From positions 1-36,992 of the forward strand of contig JAAVTG010000833.1 of assembly GCA_011947345.1 (NCBI GenBank): a DNA stretch of 36,992 nucleotides, written 5' to 3'. The stretch's first letter is position 1. Each line of letters begins with the position of its first letter. The DNA is from Phytophthora quininea (Eukaryota; Oomycota; Peronosporomycetes; Peronosporales; Peronosporaceae). Shown here piece after piece: positions 17,915 to 28,464 of the stretch. The notes below the pieces were generated by a model. The model searched no databases. It was not told the origin of the DNA and saw nothing but the letters and a program-made list of their open reading frames with translations. The translations under genes and the position numbers were made by a program.

Positions 17915-19257
17915 ATGAAACCTAAACGCTGCCAGAAGCAATACACTATTAAGGAGCGACGTGAAGCTGTCGAGCAAGCTGCAGTGCAGGGCTGCAAACC
18001 CGCGGCTAGAGCACTCAAAATACCCTTGAGCACACTAAAGGGTTGGAGGAAAAAGAGCAATGTTCTGTTTGAGTTTAAAGGGGCTCAGACGAGTAGATCT
18101 ACGAAAGGCCAGGGTGCGAAAAGCAAGATCACCTTCGGACATGACTTAGTCACTTTCATGACGTGCGTCGCGAAGAAGAGGTGAGATCAACGAATTTTAT
18201 TGTTTATATTATTACTGATGTTTTTCTAGTACTTGTGTACAGCCAGCATGATAGAGTATATTAAGCTGGAGCATGGAGCATGGCTGAGTGCTTATCTGGC
18301 GACGAAGTAAACTCCAGAGAGCGGAGTAAGCGCTCTTATGCGCTTGTGCCAGCGCTTTGCAGCACGGTAAATTTTTATATTTTATTGTAAACTAATTCTA
18401 AGGAATTATTTCCGACGTAGACATGGCTTTTCGGTTCAAAAGCCTAGCCACACTAAGAAGGATGAAGGTGATCTGATAGAGACGCATCTAAAATTTGCTA
18501 CCGAATTTTGGGAGGAACATGCAGCCTCCTGACTCTGCAATTTTTAATGTTGACGAGACTGCAATCTATTTCGACACGCCCCCCCACACACACACACACA
18601 CACACAAAATCTGGGCCATTAAGGGACGTAAAGGCTCCGTCAAGGTGAAGCACGTCCAGAAAAACTCGGGTAGGCTTACTGCTGTGCTTACAATCAGAGC
18701 GGACGGTAAGTTTTTCTATTAGTTTTTAATATTTTCTGAGCTAATTTTTTACAGGAAAAAAGCTACCTATTCTCTTCATATTGGAGGAATGCCAGGTGGT
18801 GCCGTGGAGACCGATGAGCTTCCAACATATCCTGTAGGACATGTGTACACAGTCCAGGAGAATGGCTGGATGGACGCTACGGTCTGGCAAACATTCGTAA
18901 AGAGTCTACTGAAGTACGAAATCGACGCTCCCTCCGTACTTCTTGGATAATTTTGAGTCCCACGTATTGAAAGAAGGTCAAGATATCGTGGCGGATGAGA
19001 CGTCTGTCATTGTGTGCCCAGTTCCTCCTAACAGCACGTCCGTGTGCCAACCCCTCGATGTTGGGGTCATGGATCCGCTGAAAAAGAAACTCGTCGCAGA
19101 GTGGCCACGCGATAACGTTGCTGCTACTCGGACTGCCAAGGAAAAGGGCCGTGAGGCAGTGCTGCGTACAATTCGTGCGTGGGAAGACATATCAAGTGAG
19201 TGCGTTGTCCGCAGTTTCGAAAAGGCAATTCCGAAGGAGCCGATCGCTTTAGTGTAG
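17915..19257 (+). pseudogene. pogo-type transposase (broken)
   Basis: The ATG at 17915 starts MKPKRCQKQYTIKERREAVE, with a helix-turn-helix (CKPAARALKIPLSTLKGWRKK). A 49-nt intron (18181-18229, GTGAGA..TCTAG) follows, then frame changes and stops. The DDE_1 core is recognisable in pieces: the first Asp in IFNVDETAIYF, the second in LDNFESHVLKEG, and the third in CQPLDVGVMDPLKKK. The C-terminus ends SFEKAIPKEPIALV. A CA-repeat (18585-18606) has been inserted or expanded just after the first catalytic Asp, giving a His/Thr run. The three acids survive, but the gene cannot be translated whole as sequenced. Confidence 0.8.
18585..18606. repeat. (CA)11 microsatellite within the transposase
   Basis: Follows a run of seven C (18579-18585). 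It sits between DTPP and KIWAIKGRKGSV in the DDE domain, where other pogo proteins are expected to have only a few residues. Confidence 0.9.
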
Positions 19258-19684
19258 GGCAATATACAAGATTCAGCAATAGCTTCAATATTGACCAATA
19301 GAAATTGAGTTTTGTTTTCGGGTCTTTCGGGGTCGAGTTTCCATGTCATTTGTCCTTTCTCTAACTATATAGCAAGTCCACGTCGGGGTGGGGTCGAGTT
19401 TCACCGTCGTTGTCTGTACGCCTGCCCGACACCAGTGCCGATATCAGCACCGCGTCAACAACAGCAGCTACATCATCTACGACCGCCAACACGAGATCTT
19501 CATAATCAACGCCGCGTCATCGCGCCGACTTCATAATCTCCGCCAACGGGTGGCGGAGCGAAGACCTCGGGCGCTGCCACAGGGCTACCCCGAGGAGTAC
19601 TGGTAGACTAACACCAAAACTAATCACTTCGCAATTTGCATTAGCGCGCAAATGGCATACAATTATCGTGTTCATATGACCAAG

Positions 19685-20404
19685 CAAGGAAGGAAATTGA
19701 ATTGATTAACTGTTTAGCGGATTTCTCGTCTTAAGGTGATAAGCTATCTATCCGTGGGAGCAAGGTTCGTGTCGTCCACATGTGGTGCATGGGTTCCGGG
19801 ATACTATTTTCTGGCGGAGTAAAGCCAAGTTGTTGCAGCACGCGGACCACAGTAGCGCGGTTGCAATGAAGCTCATGTGCGTGTTGGTAGAGGAATTGGT
19901 AGTGCTTCTTGAACGAGTTCAGCAGATTGAGAATATTTGGCACTTCAGCTGTCGTTTCCTGGAAATGAATGTCGTTCCTGAGCCGCCAAGTTTCATGAAA
20001 CACAATCGCTGCGTAGATCCTCCACAGAAGTATCAGTTCTTTGTGTTCACTTCTCCAGTTCCTACGGAGGTCTTGCAATCTTGGGAAGAGTAGCAACCTC
20101 CAGCTTAGATCGACGCAAAAGAACGTCGACCACCGGCTCCATACTTCGCTCCACATTGGTTCTAATGACGTGCACGTGAAAAACAGTGTTCTACCGTTTC
20201 GATATCCTGGCATTCCGGACGAACGCAGTTTTGGATGGTAGGATTTAGTTCTCTGAGGAAGTATAGTCGTGAACCGACTGTGAGGTCTCCAAAGCGCATT
20301 CGTACTATCACATCATGAATTACCGGCAGTAGATATCCACGAAGAGAAATCACACTGGACAAGGTTTCATGAATCCTTTGTCGAGGACACCCCAGGTCTT
20401 CCAT
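19685..20404 (-). pseudogene. LINE ORF2 C-terminal region (zf-RVT-like)
   Basis: Minus-strand coding of the region after the reverse transcriptase in LINE-type elements. It carries GSRLYFLRELNP, a Cys/His cluster CVRPECQDIETVEHCFFTC (the zinc-binding region that follows RT, C-x2-C..ET..H..C), then TSLEPMWSEVWSRWSTFF and RLRNDIHFQETTAEVPN, ending at a stop near 19731 followed by 3' untranslated sequence. A missing T in a T-run near 20195 shifts the frame inside the finger. The RT core is absent, so this is a 5'-truncated copy, as is common for LINEs. The same 3' end occurs, split and partly inverted, at 407-1137. Confidence 0.65.
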
Positions 20405-21893
20405 CGGATTGTAACGAGCTCTTGAGGTCCTCCTGTTCCTGGAGTAGCCGCTAGCTCGTGTGCAGACCCTGCGTTGGATCCGATGGGCCGTCCGTCACTA
20501 ACTTCAACACCGGTAACAACTACTGGTCGACAGAGGACCAACTGGGCTCCCTGTGCCGGTGCGTGCCCTGGCCGACACTGCCACCTATTTATTATCCTTT
20601 CGACAACAACTGTCCTGCCTGCTCTCAACCTTGCAGCCCTTGGCACCTCGCGAAGCGAATTCCCTGCACGCCTGTCCTTACCACTTGGAACACACTGGCC
20701 CCTTACATCGCAGTACGGAGACTCGAAGACACACTGGTCTCCTCCCGTTCGTTCTGTCCACGCTACCACCGTTCTGCACAGCCACCGCTGGCATCAACAA
20801 CACCAACCGTCCTTCCTGCCTGCACGTCACCTTGCAGTCCTGACAGTATCAATCGCCGCAACGCCGGTCACGGGTCGGTCGACTGTTCCCGCTTCAGCGT
20901 CCACCGTCGAGACTACCACCGTCGTTCACTGTTGGCTTCCAACTGCTGCTTCCGTCTGACGTCCACCATTGTCACCACCGTCGACGTCCACCGAGTCCTT
21001 ACATCCGATCTCCACCGACAACTTCCTGCTTGCTGTCGTCGGTTGCCGCACTTCTGTCGTCACCTTCTGCTGCTTGCCCTTGTCTCTGCCGATTGGAGAC
21101 TGCCTGTTCTCGTCGCTCAAACCCAACGTGATCTTTACCATCGGTCGCCCCCAAGTCGCAACCGCCCAACAATTATTGATTGTCGTTCAGATGCATCTCG
21201 GTGTCGCTGCCACCAGGTCTATTACAGGATGGTGCATCAACTCCGCGACTTGCTGAAGAATCACCAATCTTGCGATCGTAGGTTTTGGAAAATCGCGCAG
21301 TTGCTCCTGTTGGCAATGAGCTGCTTAGCTTGGCCCCAAATATCGGTGGTGAATTTTGTGTTTCCGACTCCTGCATTCCTCCTGCTCCGGGTGTGGAAGC
21401 ATACGATGAAATATTCGGCTCATTTGATGGTAGAGCACGAAAATCCAATAGCAAAACAGTGAAGACAATCGCCTGATAGCGGTACCTTGCAATGGCAAGT
21501 AGCAAGTGAGCCTGCCACTCCGAAATGGAGTTATCGTCCGGGTTAACCAACAACTCATTCGTGTTCCTGCGATTTGCTGGTCTCATTGTGAGGCGGGCGC
21601 GAACAGCTGCGCTAGCCGAAATCTCGGTGTTGTGACTGTTCTTTCAAGACGAGTTCATATTGTACGTCTCCACGATTCGGTGGAGTTGTTGCGGTCCTCT
21701 ACGGTGCAGCAACGTGTTGTGGCTCATAAGCCGATGTGTTCACGCTTCACCTTGGCAAGTCTCGGTGGATCACTGCAGCACGACATGAGCGCATACCAGA
21801 TTTGATGATGGTAAGTAACGCCTATACATGTGCAAGGCGCTCGTATTCTCGGGTGTTCGACGTCCCAAAGCGCCCCGTACGTTTGTTTGACAT
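20405..21893. other. unassigned region, Thr/Pro/Arg-biased open frames
   Basis: A plus-strand open frame at 20458-21462 (334 codons) has a biased His/Arg/Thr/Leu composition and no motif. The minus strand also has protein-like stretches (for example GAGGMQESETQNSPPIFG at about 21420, and GLSDENRQSPIGRDKGKQQK at about 21090) that could be remains of a LINE ORF1. I cannot support either as a gene. Confidence 0.3.
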
Positions 21894-21910
21894 CCTCATT
21901 CGCGATTTTG
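21894..21910 (+). promoter_or_regulatory. oomycete core promoter, LPMO copy 1
   Basis: CCTCATTCGCGATTTTG matches GCTCATTYYNCAWTTT at most positions and lies 34-50 nt before the ATG at 21944. Confidence 0.65.
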
Positions 21911-21943
21911 CCAGCTCAACTTCAAAGGAAACACGAGAGCGCG

Positions 21944-23069
21944 ATGCTCGCAGGAACCGCTCTACTATCCGCCGTCATTTTGGCGAGTCTCAACGCTTGC
22001 TCGGATGCCCACGGCTACCTGAAGTCACCACCGCCGACGTGGAAGGGAGGATCGCCCAACCCAGGCTGGGTGACCAACGTCGACAACTACTGGGACATCG
22101 GGTCTGGCGGTGACCAGGTGGGCAAGTTCAAGACCATGGCCAAGGAGAAGGGCATGAGCGTGAAGGACGTTATCCTAGATATGGTCGGCAGTGATGTCTG
22201 TGGTAATACCCTCGCGGACGGAACAGCGCAACCGATTCCGTCCGACGGGAAGGCCAAATGGCTCGGCAATGGCGGTGGCGGCTACACACACGTGGTATGG
22301 TTTCAACAAAACTCTTGATGTTCAAACCGAGATGATAACAATTGTTATTTCTGCTTCAGGGCCCGTGCGAGATCTACATCAACAACAAGATGGTGCTCCA
22401 CAGCGACAACTGCCAGGCTGATTACCCAGGTGGTGACATTGGCTCGACGCAGACGTCGGACATGCCTGTGGACTACTCGTCGTGCAGTGGCAAATGCACC
22501 ATGACGCTGTACTGGCTGGCGTTCCAGAACGAGCAGTGGCAGAGCTACAGTACGTTTGTCGACGCTATAGTTGGTTTGGCAGACGATTGATTAACACGAT
22601 GTCCTATTGCACAGTTAACTGCGTTCCGCTCTCTGGGAGTAGTGGATCGACGACGCAGACGCAGGCGTCAAGCTCGTCTGAAAAGTCTTCATCGAAGAAG
22701 ACGGAGGCACCTTCGTCGGAGACACAGGCTGAGACCAAGCAGACGGAGGCCCCAGCAGCGGATACTCCAACCATGCAATCGACGCCAGCCCCTGCGACGC
22801 AGCCAGCCACTCAAGCTCCGTCTCCCCAGCAGAACCAAGCGCCGTCGCCCCAGCAGAACCAAACTCCGTCGCCTCAGCAAACTCCATCGCCTCAATGGAC
22901 CCAGGCACCCTCAACGCAGTGGACGCAAGCTCCGTCCAACAAGTGGACCCAAGCACCGTCGACCCAACAGACGCCGGCGCCCCAGCAGCAGCAAACGCCA
23001 TCACCGAATTCGAACCAGCAGCAGACTGAGACGGAGGCGCCGTTTACATTCAGCGAGCTCAACAAGTGA
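21944..23069 (+). CDS. AA17-type secreted lytic polysaccharide monooxygenase, copy 1 (intact)
   Basis: Three exons, 21944-22294, 22360-22549 and 22615-23069, with 65-nt introns (GTATGG..TTCAG and GTACGT..CACAG), giving 331 residues in frame. The signal peptide MLAGTALLSAVILASLNACSDA is followed by the mature N-terminal His (HGYLKSP), the first ligand of the copper histidine brace. The catalytic domain shows DNYWDIGSGGDQVGKFK, CGNTL, WLGNGGGGYTHV with the probable second brace His, GPCEIYINNKMVLHSDNC and PVDYSSCSGKCTMTLYWL. The tail of about 150 residues is Gln/Pro/Thr/Ser-rich (repeats of APSPQQNQ and APSTQWTQ) and ends PFTFSELNK, without the basic tail of the other copies. AA17 enzymes from Phytophthora cleave homogalacturonan oxidatively; substrate here is inferred from family. 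Confidence 0.9.
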
Positions 23070-23756
23070 GCGTGTTTGTGGTCGATGCGTCGGAACGTCG
23101 AACACCTTTCTCGCCCATGTATGCAGCTGAGTAGTGCCCCACGCTTCGTTTTTCTAAACAAAATGCAAGCAAGAGAATGTTGAACGAGTAGATCGCGGTG
23201 CGTGTTAATTCAGCCAAGTCCTCGGTAGATAGGTTGCAAGTTTCGTGAAAGCATGTTCTTGTGGGGTTGCACGACTTGCCCGCTGCCGTAGCGGCTACGA
23301 CATTCATAATCACGATGTGGTCGCCATATCCACTTGGATATCGTCCAGCCGCGCGCTTTCGCGTTCCCGTACTGACCTTTCGAAGTCTCGTAGTTTGAAG
23401 GGGATAAATGCATTAGTCCTCAAATATCGGACGAAAAATAATAATATTGCTATCGCATGTAAGGTCTTATCGTTCCGTCGATGAATCTGCAATGCCGCTG
23501 GACAGCGCTTTATAGCCTGCATGTAACTTGGGGCAACCTCGGTTCTCCGCTACAAGAAAATCTCAAGCGGATCCACTGATACTGATAGAGAGCAAGCTCT
23601 ATAGTAGGCACCGATGACACCTTCTCGCTACGGCACTACGCTTCATCAACATCCGCTACATCTACTTACCAAATTCCCTGCCTCCCTTTGGAATTTGCTT
23701 GGCATGTCTGTCAAAGCTGATGGTGCTTATCCGTCGTCTCAATATAACTTTTTAAA
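23070..23756. other. spacer between LPMO copies 1 and 2
   Basis: The part just after copy 1 resembles the sequence after copy 2 (TCGGAACGTCGAACACCTT versus TCGGAACATCGAACACCTT, then GTTGAACGA and TTTCGTGAA.GCATGT), so the duplicated unit includes the 3' flank. No LPMO exon 1 or 2 is recognisable here. Confidence 0.6.
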
Positions 23757-24267
23757 CAGTTAACTGCACCCCGCTCTCTGGGAGCGGTGGTGGTGGATGA
23801 ACGACGCAGACGCAGTCGTCGGGGTCCTCGGCGATGCAGACGTCTACGACTCAGTCGTCGCGTTCATCGTCTCAAGCGTCTTCTGCGACGACAACTGATG
23901 CTCCTTCGCCGGCGACGCAGATCCCGACGGCGGACACCCCGACGATGCAGTCGACGCCAGCGCCCGAGGCTCCATCACCGGCCACTCAGTCGCCCTCAAA
24001 CCGGCAGACCCAACCACCGTCGGCCGAGCAGACCTAAGTACCTTCAGCCGAGCAAACTCAAGCGCCGTCGACACAGCAGACGCGAGCCCCATGGACCCAG
24101 GCATCGGCAACGCAGTGGACGCAGGCTCGGTCGAATTATTGAGTCAGGCTCCGTCAAACCAGTGGACTCAGTCTCCGTGGCTGTCAACGGACTCGAACCA
24201 GCAGCAGCAGATCGTGGCGAAGGCTCCATTTACGTTCAGTGAGCTCAGCAACTTGGCCAGTTGGTGA
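23757..24267 (+). pseudogene. AA17 LPMO copy 2, last-exon remnant
   Basis: Starts with an intron end and the conserved exon-3 start (CAG then TTAACTGCACCCCGCTCTCTG, coding VNCTPLSGSGG). It then reads the same Thr/Ser/Pro/Gln-rich tail as copy 1 (TPTMQSTPAPE, QPPSAEQT). Stops appear after GSGGGG and again after PPSAEQT, and the frame shifts later. The end resembles copy 1 (APFTFSEL). Exons 1 and 2, which hold the whole catalytic domain, are missing upstream. It is therefore a truncated tandem duplicate and makes no enzyme. Confidence 0.8.
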
Positions 24268-24796
24268 TCGATACATCGGAACATCGAACACCTTCCGCAC
24301 GCGTGCATGTCGTAATGAGCGATGCTTAATGCTATCGTTTTCGGGAACCAAGGAGTTGAACGACAAGCAAGCACGAAGTCGAACGTGCCGGTGAGCTGTA
24401 AGCTTTCGTGAAGGCATGTCCTATTGGGACCACAAATAGACTTTCCTCGCTCGACATTCACAGTCAGTGCCATGACCATTTGATTGCCACGGACGGCGAG
24501 AAAGCATAATCTCCGACGGAAGGCGGCGCACGCAATCGAAGATGAGGCGGACTGGACTCATAGACGCGAAAGACAACACGCTCCTTCCTCCAATCTCTAT
24601 CGTAACGAGGGGAAGATACAGATTGAAAACCAGCTCAGGGCCACAGTTGCCGCCTGCAAATTGATCATAACTCATCCCGGGGTCTCGAGGTACTGTCTTA
24701 GTCCTTGGCGACGTTTAGTCTTTGGCGACAAGCCAATCTGACCAATGACAGGGTCAAAAATAACAGGGAAGTCCAAAAGGCGCGCTAATTTTAGCG
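24268..24796. other. spacer after LPMO copy 2
   Basis: The first part is homologous to the 3' flank of copy 1. The remainder has no recognisable gene. Confidence 0.4.
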
Positions 24797-25207
24797 ATGG
24801 CAGCCGCTAATTCACACCTCATCGAAACTGGAGCAACGATGGCTAGGCCGTCGCTGAAAAATGTCAGGAAGAAGCGCAAGCAATGCAAGAGGGTATCTGT
24901 TCAGCATCGCCACAAACAAAACATTCTTGTTTATTTGGATGGCGGGCACACGATGGGTGAGGCGTTGCAACATTTTTACAGCGGACTAACAGGCCAAGAG
25001 CGCCGAAGACAGCAGCAACTGCTGTCTAAGTGGTGTAGGAACAGGAAAAAATGGCCTTCTTGCGGGCGCTTCTCCTTCAACGAACATCGGCTCCGACCAG
25101 CTCCATCCGGCTCGTGCGTCGTGAGCGCGCAGGTGGCACGTGCAGATAGCGTGCGACCTCAGGTCGCCGACCTGACCTGCTCTCGAGCGTCTAAAAGAAT
25201 GAACTAA
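24797..25207 (+). pseudogene. possible pogo-like transposase N-terminal fragment
   Basis: About 136 codons. The basic start (MARPSLKNVRKKRKQCK from an internal Met) and a helix-rich segment (HKQNILVYLDGGHTMGEALQ, then FYSGLTGQERRRQQQLLSKW) resemble the HTH region of oomycete pogo/CENP-B-like transposases. No DDE core follows: after KKWPSCGRF the frame becomes unrelated and stops. Most likely a truncated transposon between LPMO copies. Assigned by resemblance only. Confidence 0.35.
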
Positions 25208-25523
25208 ATCGCTGTTCTGATCTCAGTAAATCTTGCGATTTGTAGCATATTTCGTAACTCACACAGTTTGTCCTTTGACGCCGAGGACTAAGTCGATACG
25301 GTTGTCGCTCTCCACTTCCTTTGACGTCGTGACGACGACCATCGCTCCGCAAAGTGCTACAGTATAATAGACGGCCCGCTGCAGATCATTACTCGGCGCT
25401 TCCGGAAGCCCAGCTGGGCGATTTCGCAGACACCTTTACGACAGACGGTCGCACACCGAAGAGAACCTCTCGCTGTATGAACTGCACTATTACAGTGTAA
25501 ATCTCTGCTGGCGCCAAGTGCTC
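25208..25523. other. upstream region of LPMO copy 3
   Basis: No gene. It contains the 5' flank of copy 3, with TATA-like AGTATAATAGAC near 25360. Confidence 0.4.
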
Positions 25524-25544
25524 GCTCACTCACTTTTAGTTTCG
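25524..25544 (+). promoter_or_regulatory. oomycete core promoter, LPMO copy 3
   Basis: GCTCACTCACTTTTAGTTTCG combines an initiator-like CTCACTYY with a following T-rich flank, about 30-50 nt before the ATG at 25575. Confidence 0.5.
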
Positions 25545-25574
25545 TTTAGTTGGTGCCAACACACTTTTGACGAG

Positions 25575-26559
25575 ATGCTGGCGGGCGTCGCTCTATCTTC
25601 TGCCATTGCGCTGCTGGCGTTTGCATCGCACGCCGACGCCCACGGTCACCTCAAGTCGCCGGAACCGGAATTCGAGGACGGCGCTCCGACCGTCGAGTGG
25701 GTCACGCTCATTGACAACTACTGGGACATTGGCTCAGGCGGTGATCAGGTGGGCAAGTTCAAGACCATGGCCAAGGAGAAGGGCATGTCGGTGAAGGACG
25801 TGGTGCTGGACATGGTCAAGGACAAAAAGTGCGGCTACACGCGCGAGGATGCAGACCCAAAGCCGGTGCCTAGCGACGGAAAGGCTGTTTGGTGGGGCAA
25901 TGGTGGCGGCGGCTTCACGCACACGGTACGGGCTCTGTTAGGAACTGTTGTTCGCCGATATAAGCTAACGTAGAAACCGTCATGTAGGGCCCCTGTGAAG
26001 TCTACATCGACGACAAGATGGTGGTGCACGGCGACGACTGCGAAGAAGAATTCCCGGAGGGCCCAACGGATCCAACAAGATGTCCGAGATACCTGTCGAT
26101 TATTCCTCGTGCAATGGGAAATGCATGCTGACAATCTACTGGCTCGGGTTCCAGAACGCACAGTGGCAGGCCTACAGTAAGTTAACGTTGCCTTCTTTGT
26201 GGTAGCTTCGCTGCAGTAGCTAATACCGTCTTTGCTTTCCAGTTAACTGCGTTCCTTTGACGGGATCTGGAGGCGGTGGTGGTGGTCCGCCGACGCAGAT
26301 GCAGACGTCAACTGAGTCATCGTCGACTGGAACGGAGACTGGACAAGGCGCAACGAATGGAACGGCAACCACTGAGGCCCCGGCAGCCGAGGCCCAATCG
26401 ACCGGGGATTCGTCAGGAGGAACTGAGTCGACCCCAGCTCCCGCAGCAACGTCGGCCGACACCCCAGCTGCGACCCCAGCGCCGGCTGGCGACAACCAGA
26501 CGCCATCGACAGACGCCCCCACCGGCACAGACACCAAATGGCGGCAGGTCGTCGCCTGA
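25575..26559 (+). pseudogene. AA17 LPMO copy 3 (frameshifted by single-base losses)
   Basis: Exon 1 is 25575-25925, exon 2 is 25988-26176 and exon 3 starts at 26243; introns are 62 and 66 nt. The signal peptide MLAGVALSSAIALLAFASHADA is followed by HGHLKSPEPEFEDG, then DNYWDIGSGGDQVGKFK, CGYTREDADPK and WWGNGGGGFTHT. Exon 2 is 189 nt, whereas copies 1 and 5 have 190. The missing base, near 26063, turns the conserved NGSNKMSEIPVDYSSC into another frame. Exon 3 encodes a Thr/Ala/Pro tail. A second lost base near 26540 would explain why the conserved C-terminal KC..GRRLKK lies in the neighbouring frame. Apart from these two sites the gene looks functional. Confidence 0.85.
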
Positions 26560-26933
26560 AAAAACGTCGACGAATTGAGCATATATGTGAAAGGAAGCTA
26601 GCCTCGACGTGGGTTATAAGCAGACCAGCCAACGAAGCCTAGACAGTAGTGTTGTTACTTTAATGTGGACATGAAGAGTAAATAATTGTGTGCGAACCTT
26701 CCGACGGAACTTCCTTAATCTCACCGAGATGTTGGCGTCCGAAGTAACATCTGGACAACAGACGATTAACCGCATCACATTACTCGAAAAACATGAACGC
26801 GAATGAAGAGCTCACCTAGTCGACAAGGATCGGGACGGCACATGTTGGTCGCCCGGTCCGTACGGAGGCCTCCCCGACCAGAGTCTGCGGCGCATGCTGC
26901 TACCGGTGGTTAGAGTTTGCCTTCCCCCGACAC
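26560..26933. other. spacer between LPMO copies 3 and 4
   Basis: No gene. The first 70 bp would be coding if the frameshift at the end of copy 3 is corrected. Confidence 0.4.
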
Positions 26934-26951
26934 TTTCACTTTTCGATTTCC
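26934..26951 (+). promoter_or_regulatory. oomycete core promoter, LPMO copy 4
   Basis: TTTCACTTTTCGATTTCC, resembling TCATTYYNCAWTTT, lies about 50-60 nt before the ATG at 26998. Confidence 0.55.
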
Positions 26952-26997
26952 AATAGTCGTCGCAACCTGAAATTCGCATCTCCTCCCGACTCCCGCA

Positions 26998-27881
26998 ATG
27001 CTGTCTTGTGTAGCGCTATCCTCTGCAGTGGCCTTGCTAGTCTTCGCGCCCCTCTCTAACGCCCACGGCCACCTCTACGAACCCGAGCCGACCTTCATGG
27101 ACGGCAAGTCCACCGTCGAGTGGGTCGCAAACATCGACTACTACTGGGAAAAGGTCGGCTCTGGCGGGGACCAGGTCGGTATCTTCAAAACCATGGCCAA
27201 GGAGAAGAACGTCACCGTTCGAGACGTGGTGCTGGAAATGGCGCCGGACTATCCGTGTGGCTACACTCGTACCGACGTGGACCCGAAGGCCATCCCAACG
27301 AACGGTCTAGCCATTTGGCTGGGTAATGGTGGCGGCGGATTCACGCACCAAGGTCCGTGCGAGATCTACCTTGGCGCCACTATGGTGCTGCACGGCGACA
27401 ACTGCGAGGATGAGTATCCTGGTGGCGCCGACAATTCGGGGGTCATGTCGGAGATGCCGGTCGACTATTCGTTTTGCAATGGAGACTGCACGCTCGCGAT
27501 CTACTGGCTGGCCTTCCAGAACGAACAATGGCAGGCTTACAGTAAGTGTCACGTGCGATTTCGAGTTGGTAAAGTATTTGCAAACGTGTCGTTACTGTAG
27601 TCAACTGCGTTCCAATTGCTAGCGATGGAACTGCGTCTTCCACCACAACAAGTGCAGCGGTGGATTCAAGTGCGGCCGCCACCACGACTGCGCCTACAAC
27701 GACGGCTGCCGCATCCAGTCAAACGAGCGCTTCGGAGACGGCGGATGAAGCGGAGACGACAGAGGCGGCCACTGAAGCTCTTGCTACGGAAGCGCCAACC
27801 GTGGAGAGTACGGGATCCATCTTGAACGAGGCTGCAACGTCCACCACCACCTCGACTTGCAACCGCCGTCGTCGTAAGTAA
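26998..27881 (+). CDS. AA17-type LPMO, copy 4 (intact, first intron absent)
   Basis: Two exons, 26998-27541 and 27601-27881, with one 59-nt intron (GTAAGT..TGTAG), giving 274 residues. The catalytic domain is uninterrupted: there is no intron where copies 1, 3, 5 and 7 have intron 1, and the junction reads GGGGFTHQGPCEIY. Signal peptide MLSCVALSSAVALLVFAPLSNA, mature HGHLYEPEPTFMDGK, then DYYWEKVGSGGDQVG with a one-residue insertion relative to the others, CGYTRTDVDPK, HGDNCEDEYPGG and PVDYSFCNGDCTLAIYWL. The tail is Ala/Thr/Glu-rich and ends STCNRRRRK, a Cys plus basic run. Predicted secreted copper oxidase of pectin by family. Closest relative in the array is copy 6. Confidence 0.9.
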
Positions 27882-28411
27882 GATTCGAGTGGCTTGCCAC
27901 TGCATGCCTCACGGATACTCTGTTTGAGTTTGCTGAGTTGGATACTTTGGGTCGTGTGCTGCTAACAAAATGCAAGGCTATCTTCCGCTTTACCTTCGAC
28001 TTACGATCGTGGATGGCTCGCACACGTATTGACGTCCTCGACCCGTCAACGACCGTAGAGGTGGATCGACGCATTGTCCGGCCCTTGCTCGGCTGTCGCG
28101 CGCGTGTTTGGCTTCAACCACCCCGAAACCAGCTTTGCAGAGGCAAACGCATCTTGAGAACGGCACACCTCTACTCTTCGGTCGCCGAAAACAGCCGAGC
28201 GACCCTGCTTCAAGTGTCGCTGTCCGTTTGATGTTCGAAGCGGGAACGTCGGGCACGATTTCGGCCTTGTTCACCGCGATCCCAGAGTAGGATCTGCCAG
28301 CACTTGTGTTAATCATGAGCTTCTTACCTGCAGTTAGTTCGGTTTAGTCGTTCTTGCTCACGTCGTTGATTACACTACTGGCTGGCTCACCGAGGCGCAC
28401 AGACCCAAAGT
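27882..28411. other. spacer between LPMO copies 4 and 5
   Basis: No recognisable gene on either strand. Confidence 0.4.
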
Positions 28412-28428
28412 CCTCACTCCGCAATTTG
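28412..28428 (+). promoter_or_regulatory. oomycete core promoter, LPMO copy 5
   Basis: CCTCACTCCGCAATTTG, nearly a full match to GCTCATTYYNCAWTTT, about 37-53 nt before the ATG at 28465. Almost identical to the site before the repeat protein at 2643. Confidence 0.65.
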
Positions 28429-28464
28429 CAATCTGGCAAGTACACCGAGATCTCACCGAAAACG

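Larger units (their letters stand above)
17736..19418 (+). mobile_element. pogo/Tigger-like DNA transposon with TA duplication
   Basis: The left end is TA then CAGACAACGACG.TGA.ACTCGACCCC from 17738. The right end is its inverse ending at 19416, followed by TA. The terminal inverted repeats match over about 28 bp with three differences. Inside is one plus-strand transposase gene with a pogo-type HTH and a DDE core. The CAG/CTG ends and the TA target duplication are diagnostic of the Tc1/mariner-pogo superfamily. The length is about 1.68 kb, usual for a single-gene pogo element. Confidence 0.85.

Noticed and set aside
20458..21462. 334-codon plus-strand open frame as a gene
   Set aside because: Biased His/Arg/Thr composition, no motif, no promoter match and no start context; not enough to support a gene.
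22642..23130. Arg-rich plus-strand frame over LPMO exon 3
   Set aside because: A shadow of the Gln/Pro/Ser-rich tail in another frame; the spliced LPMO frame explains the DNA.
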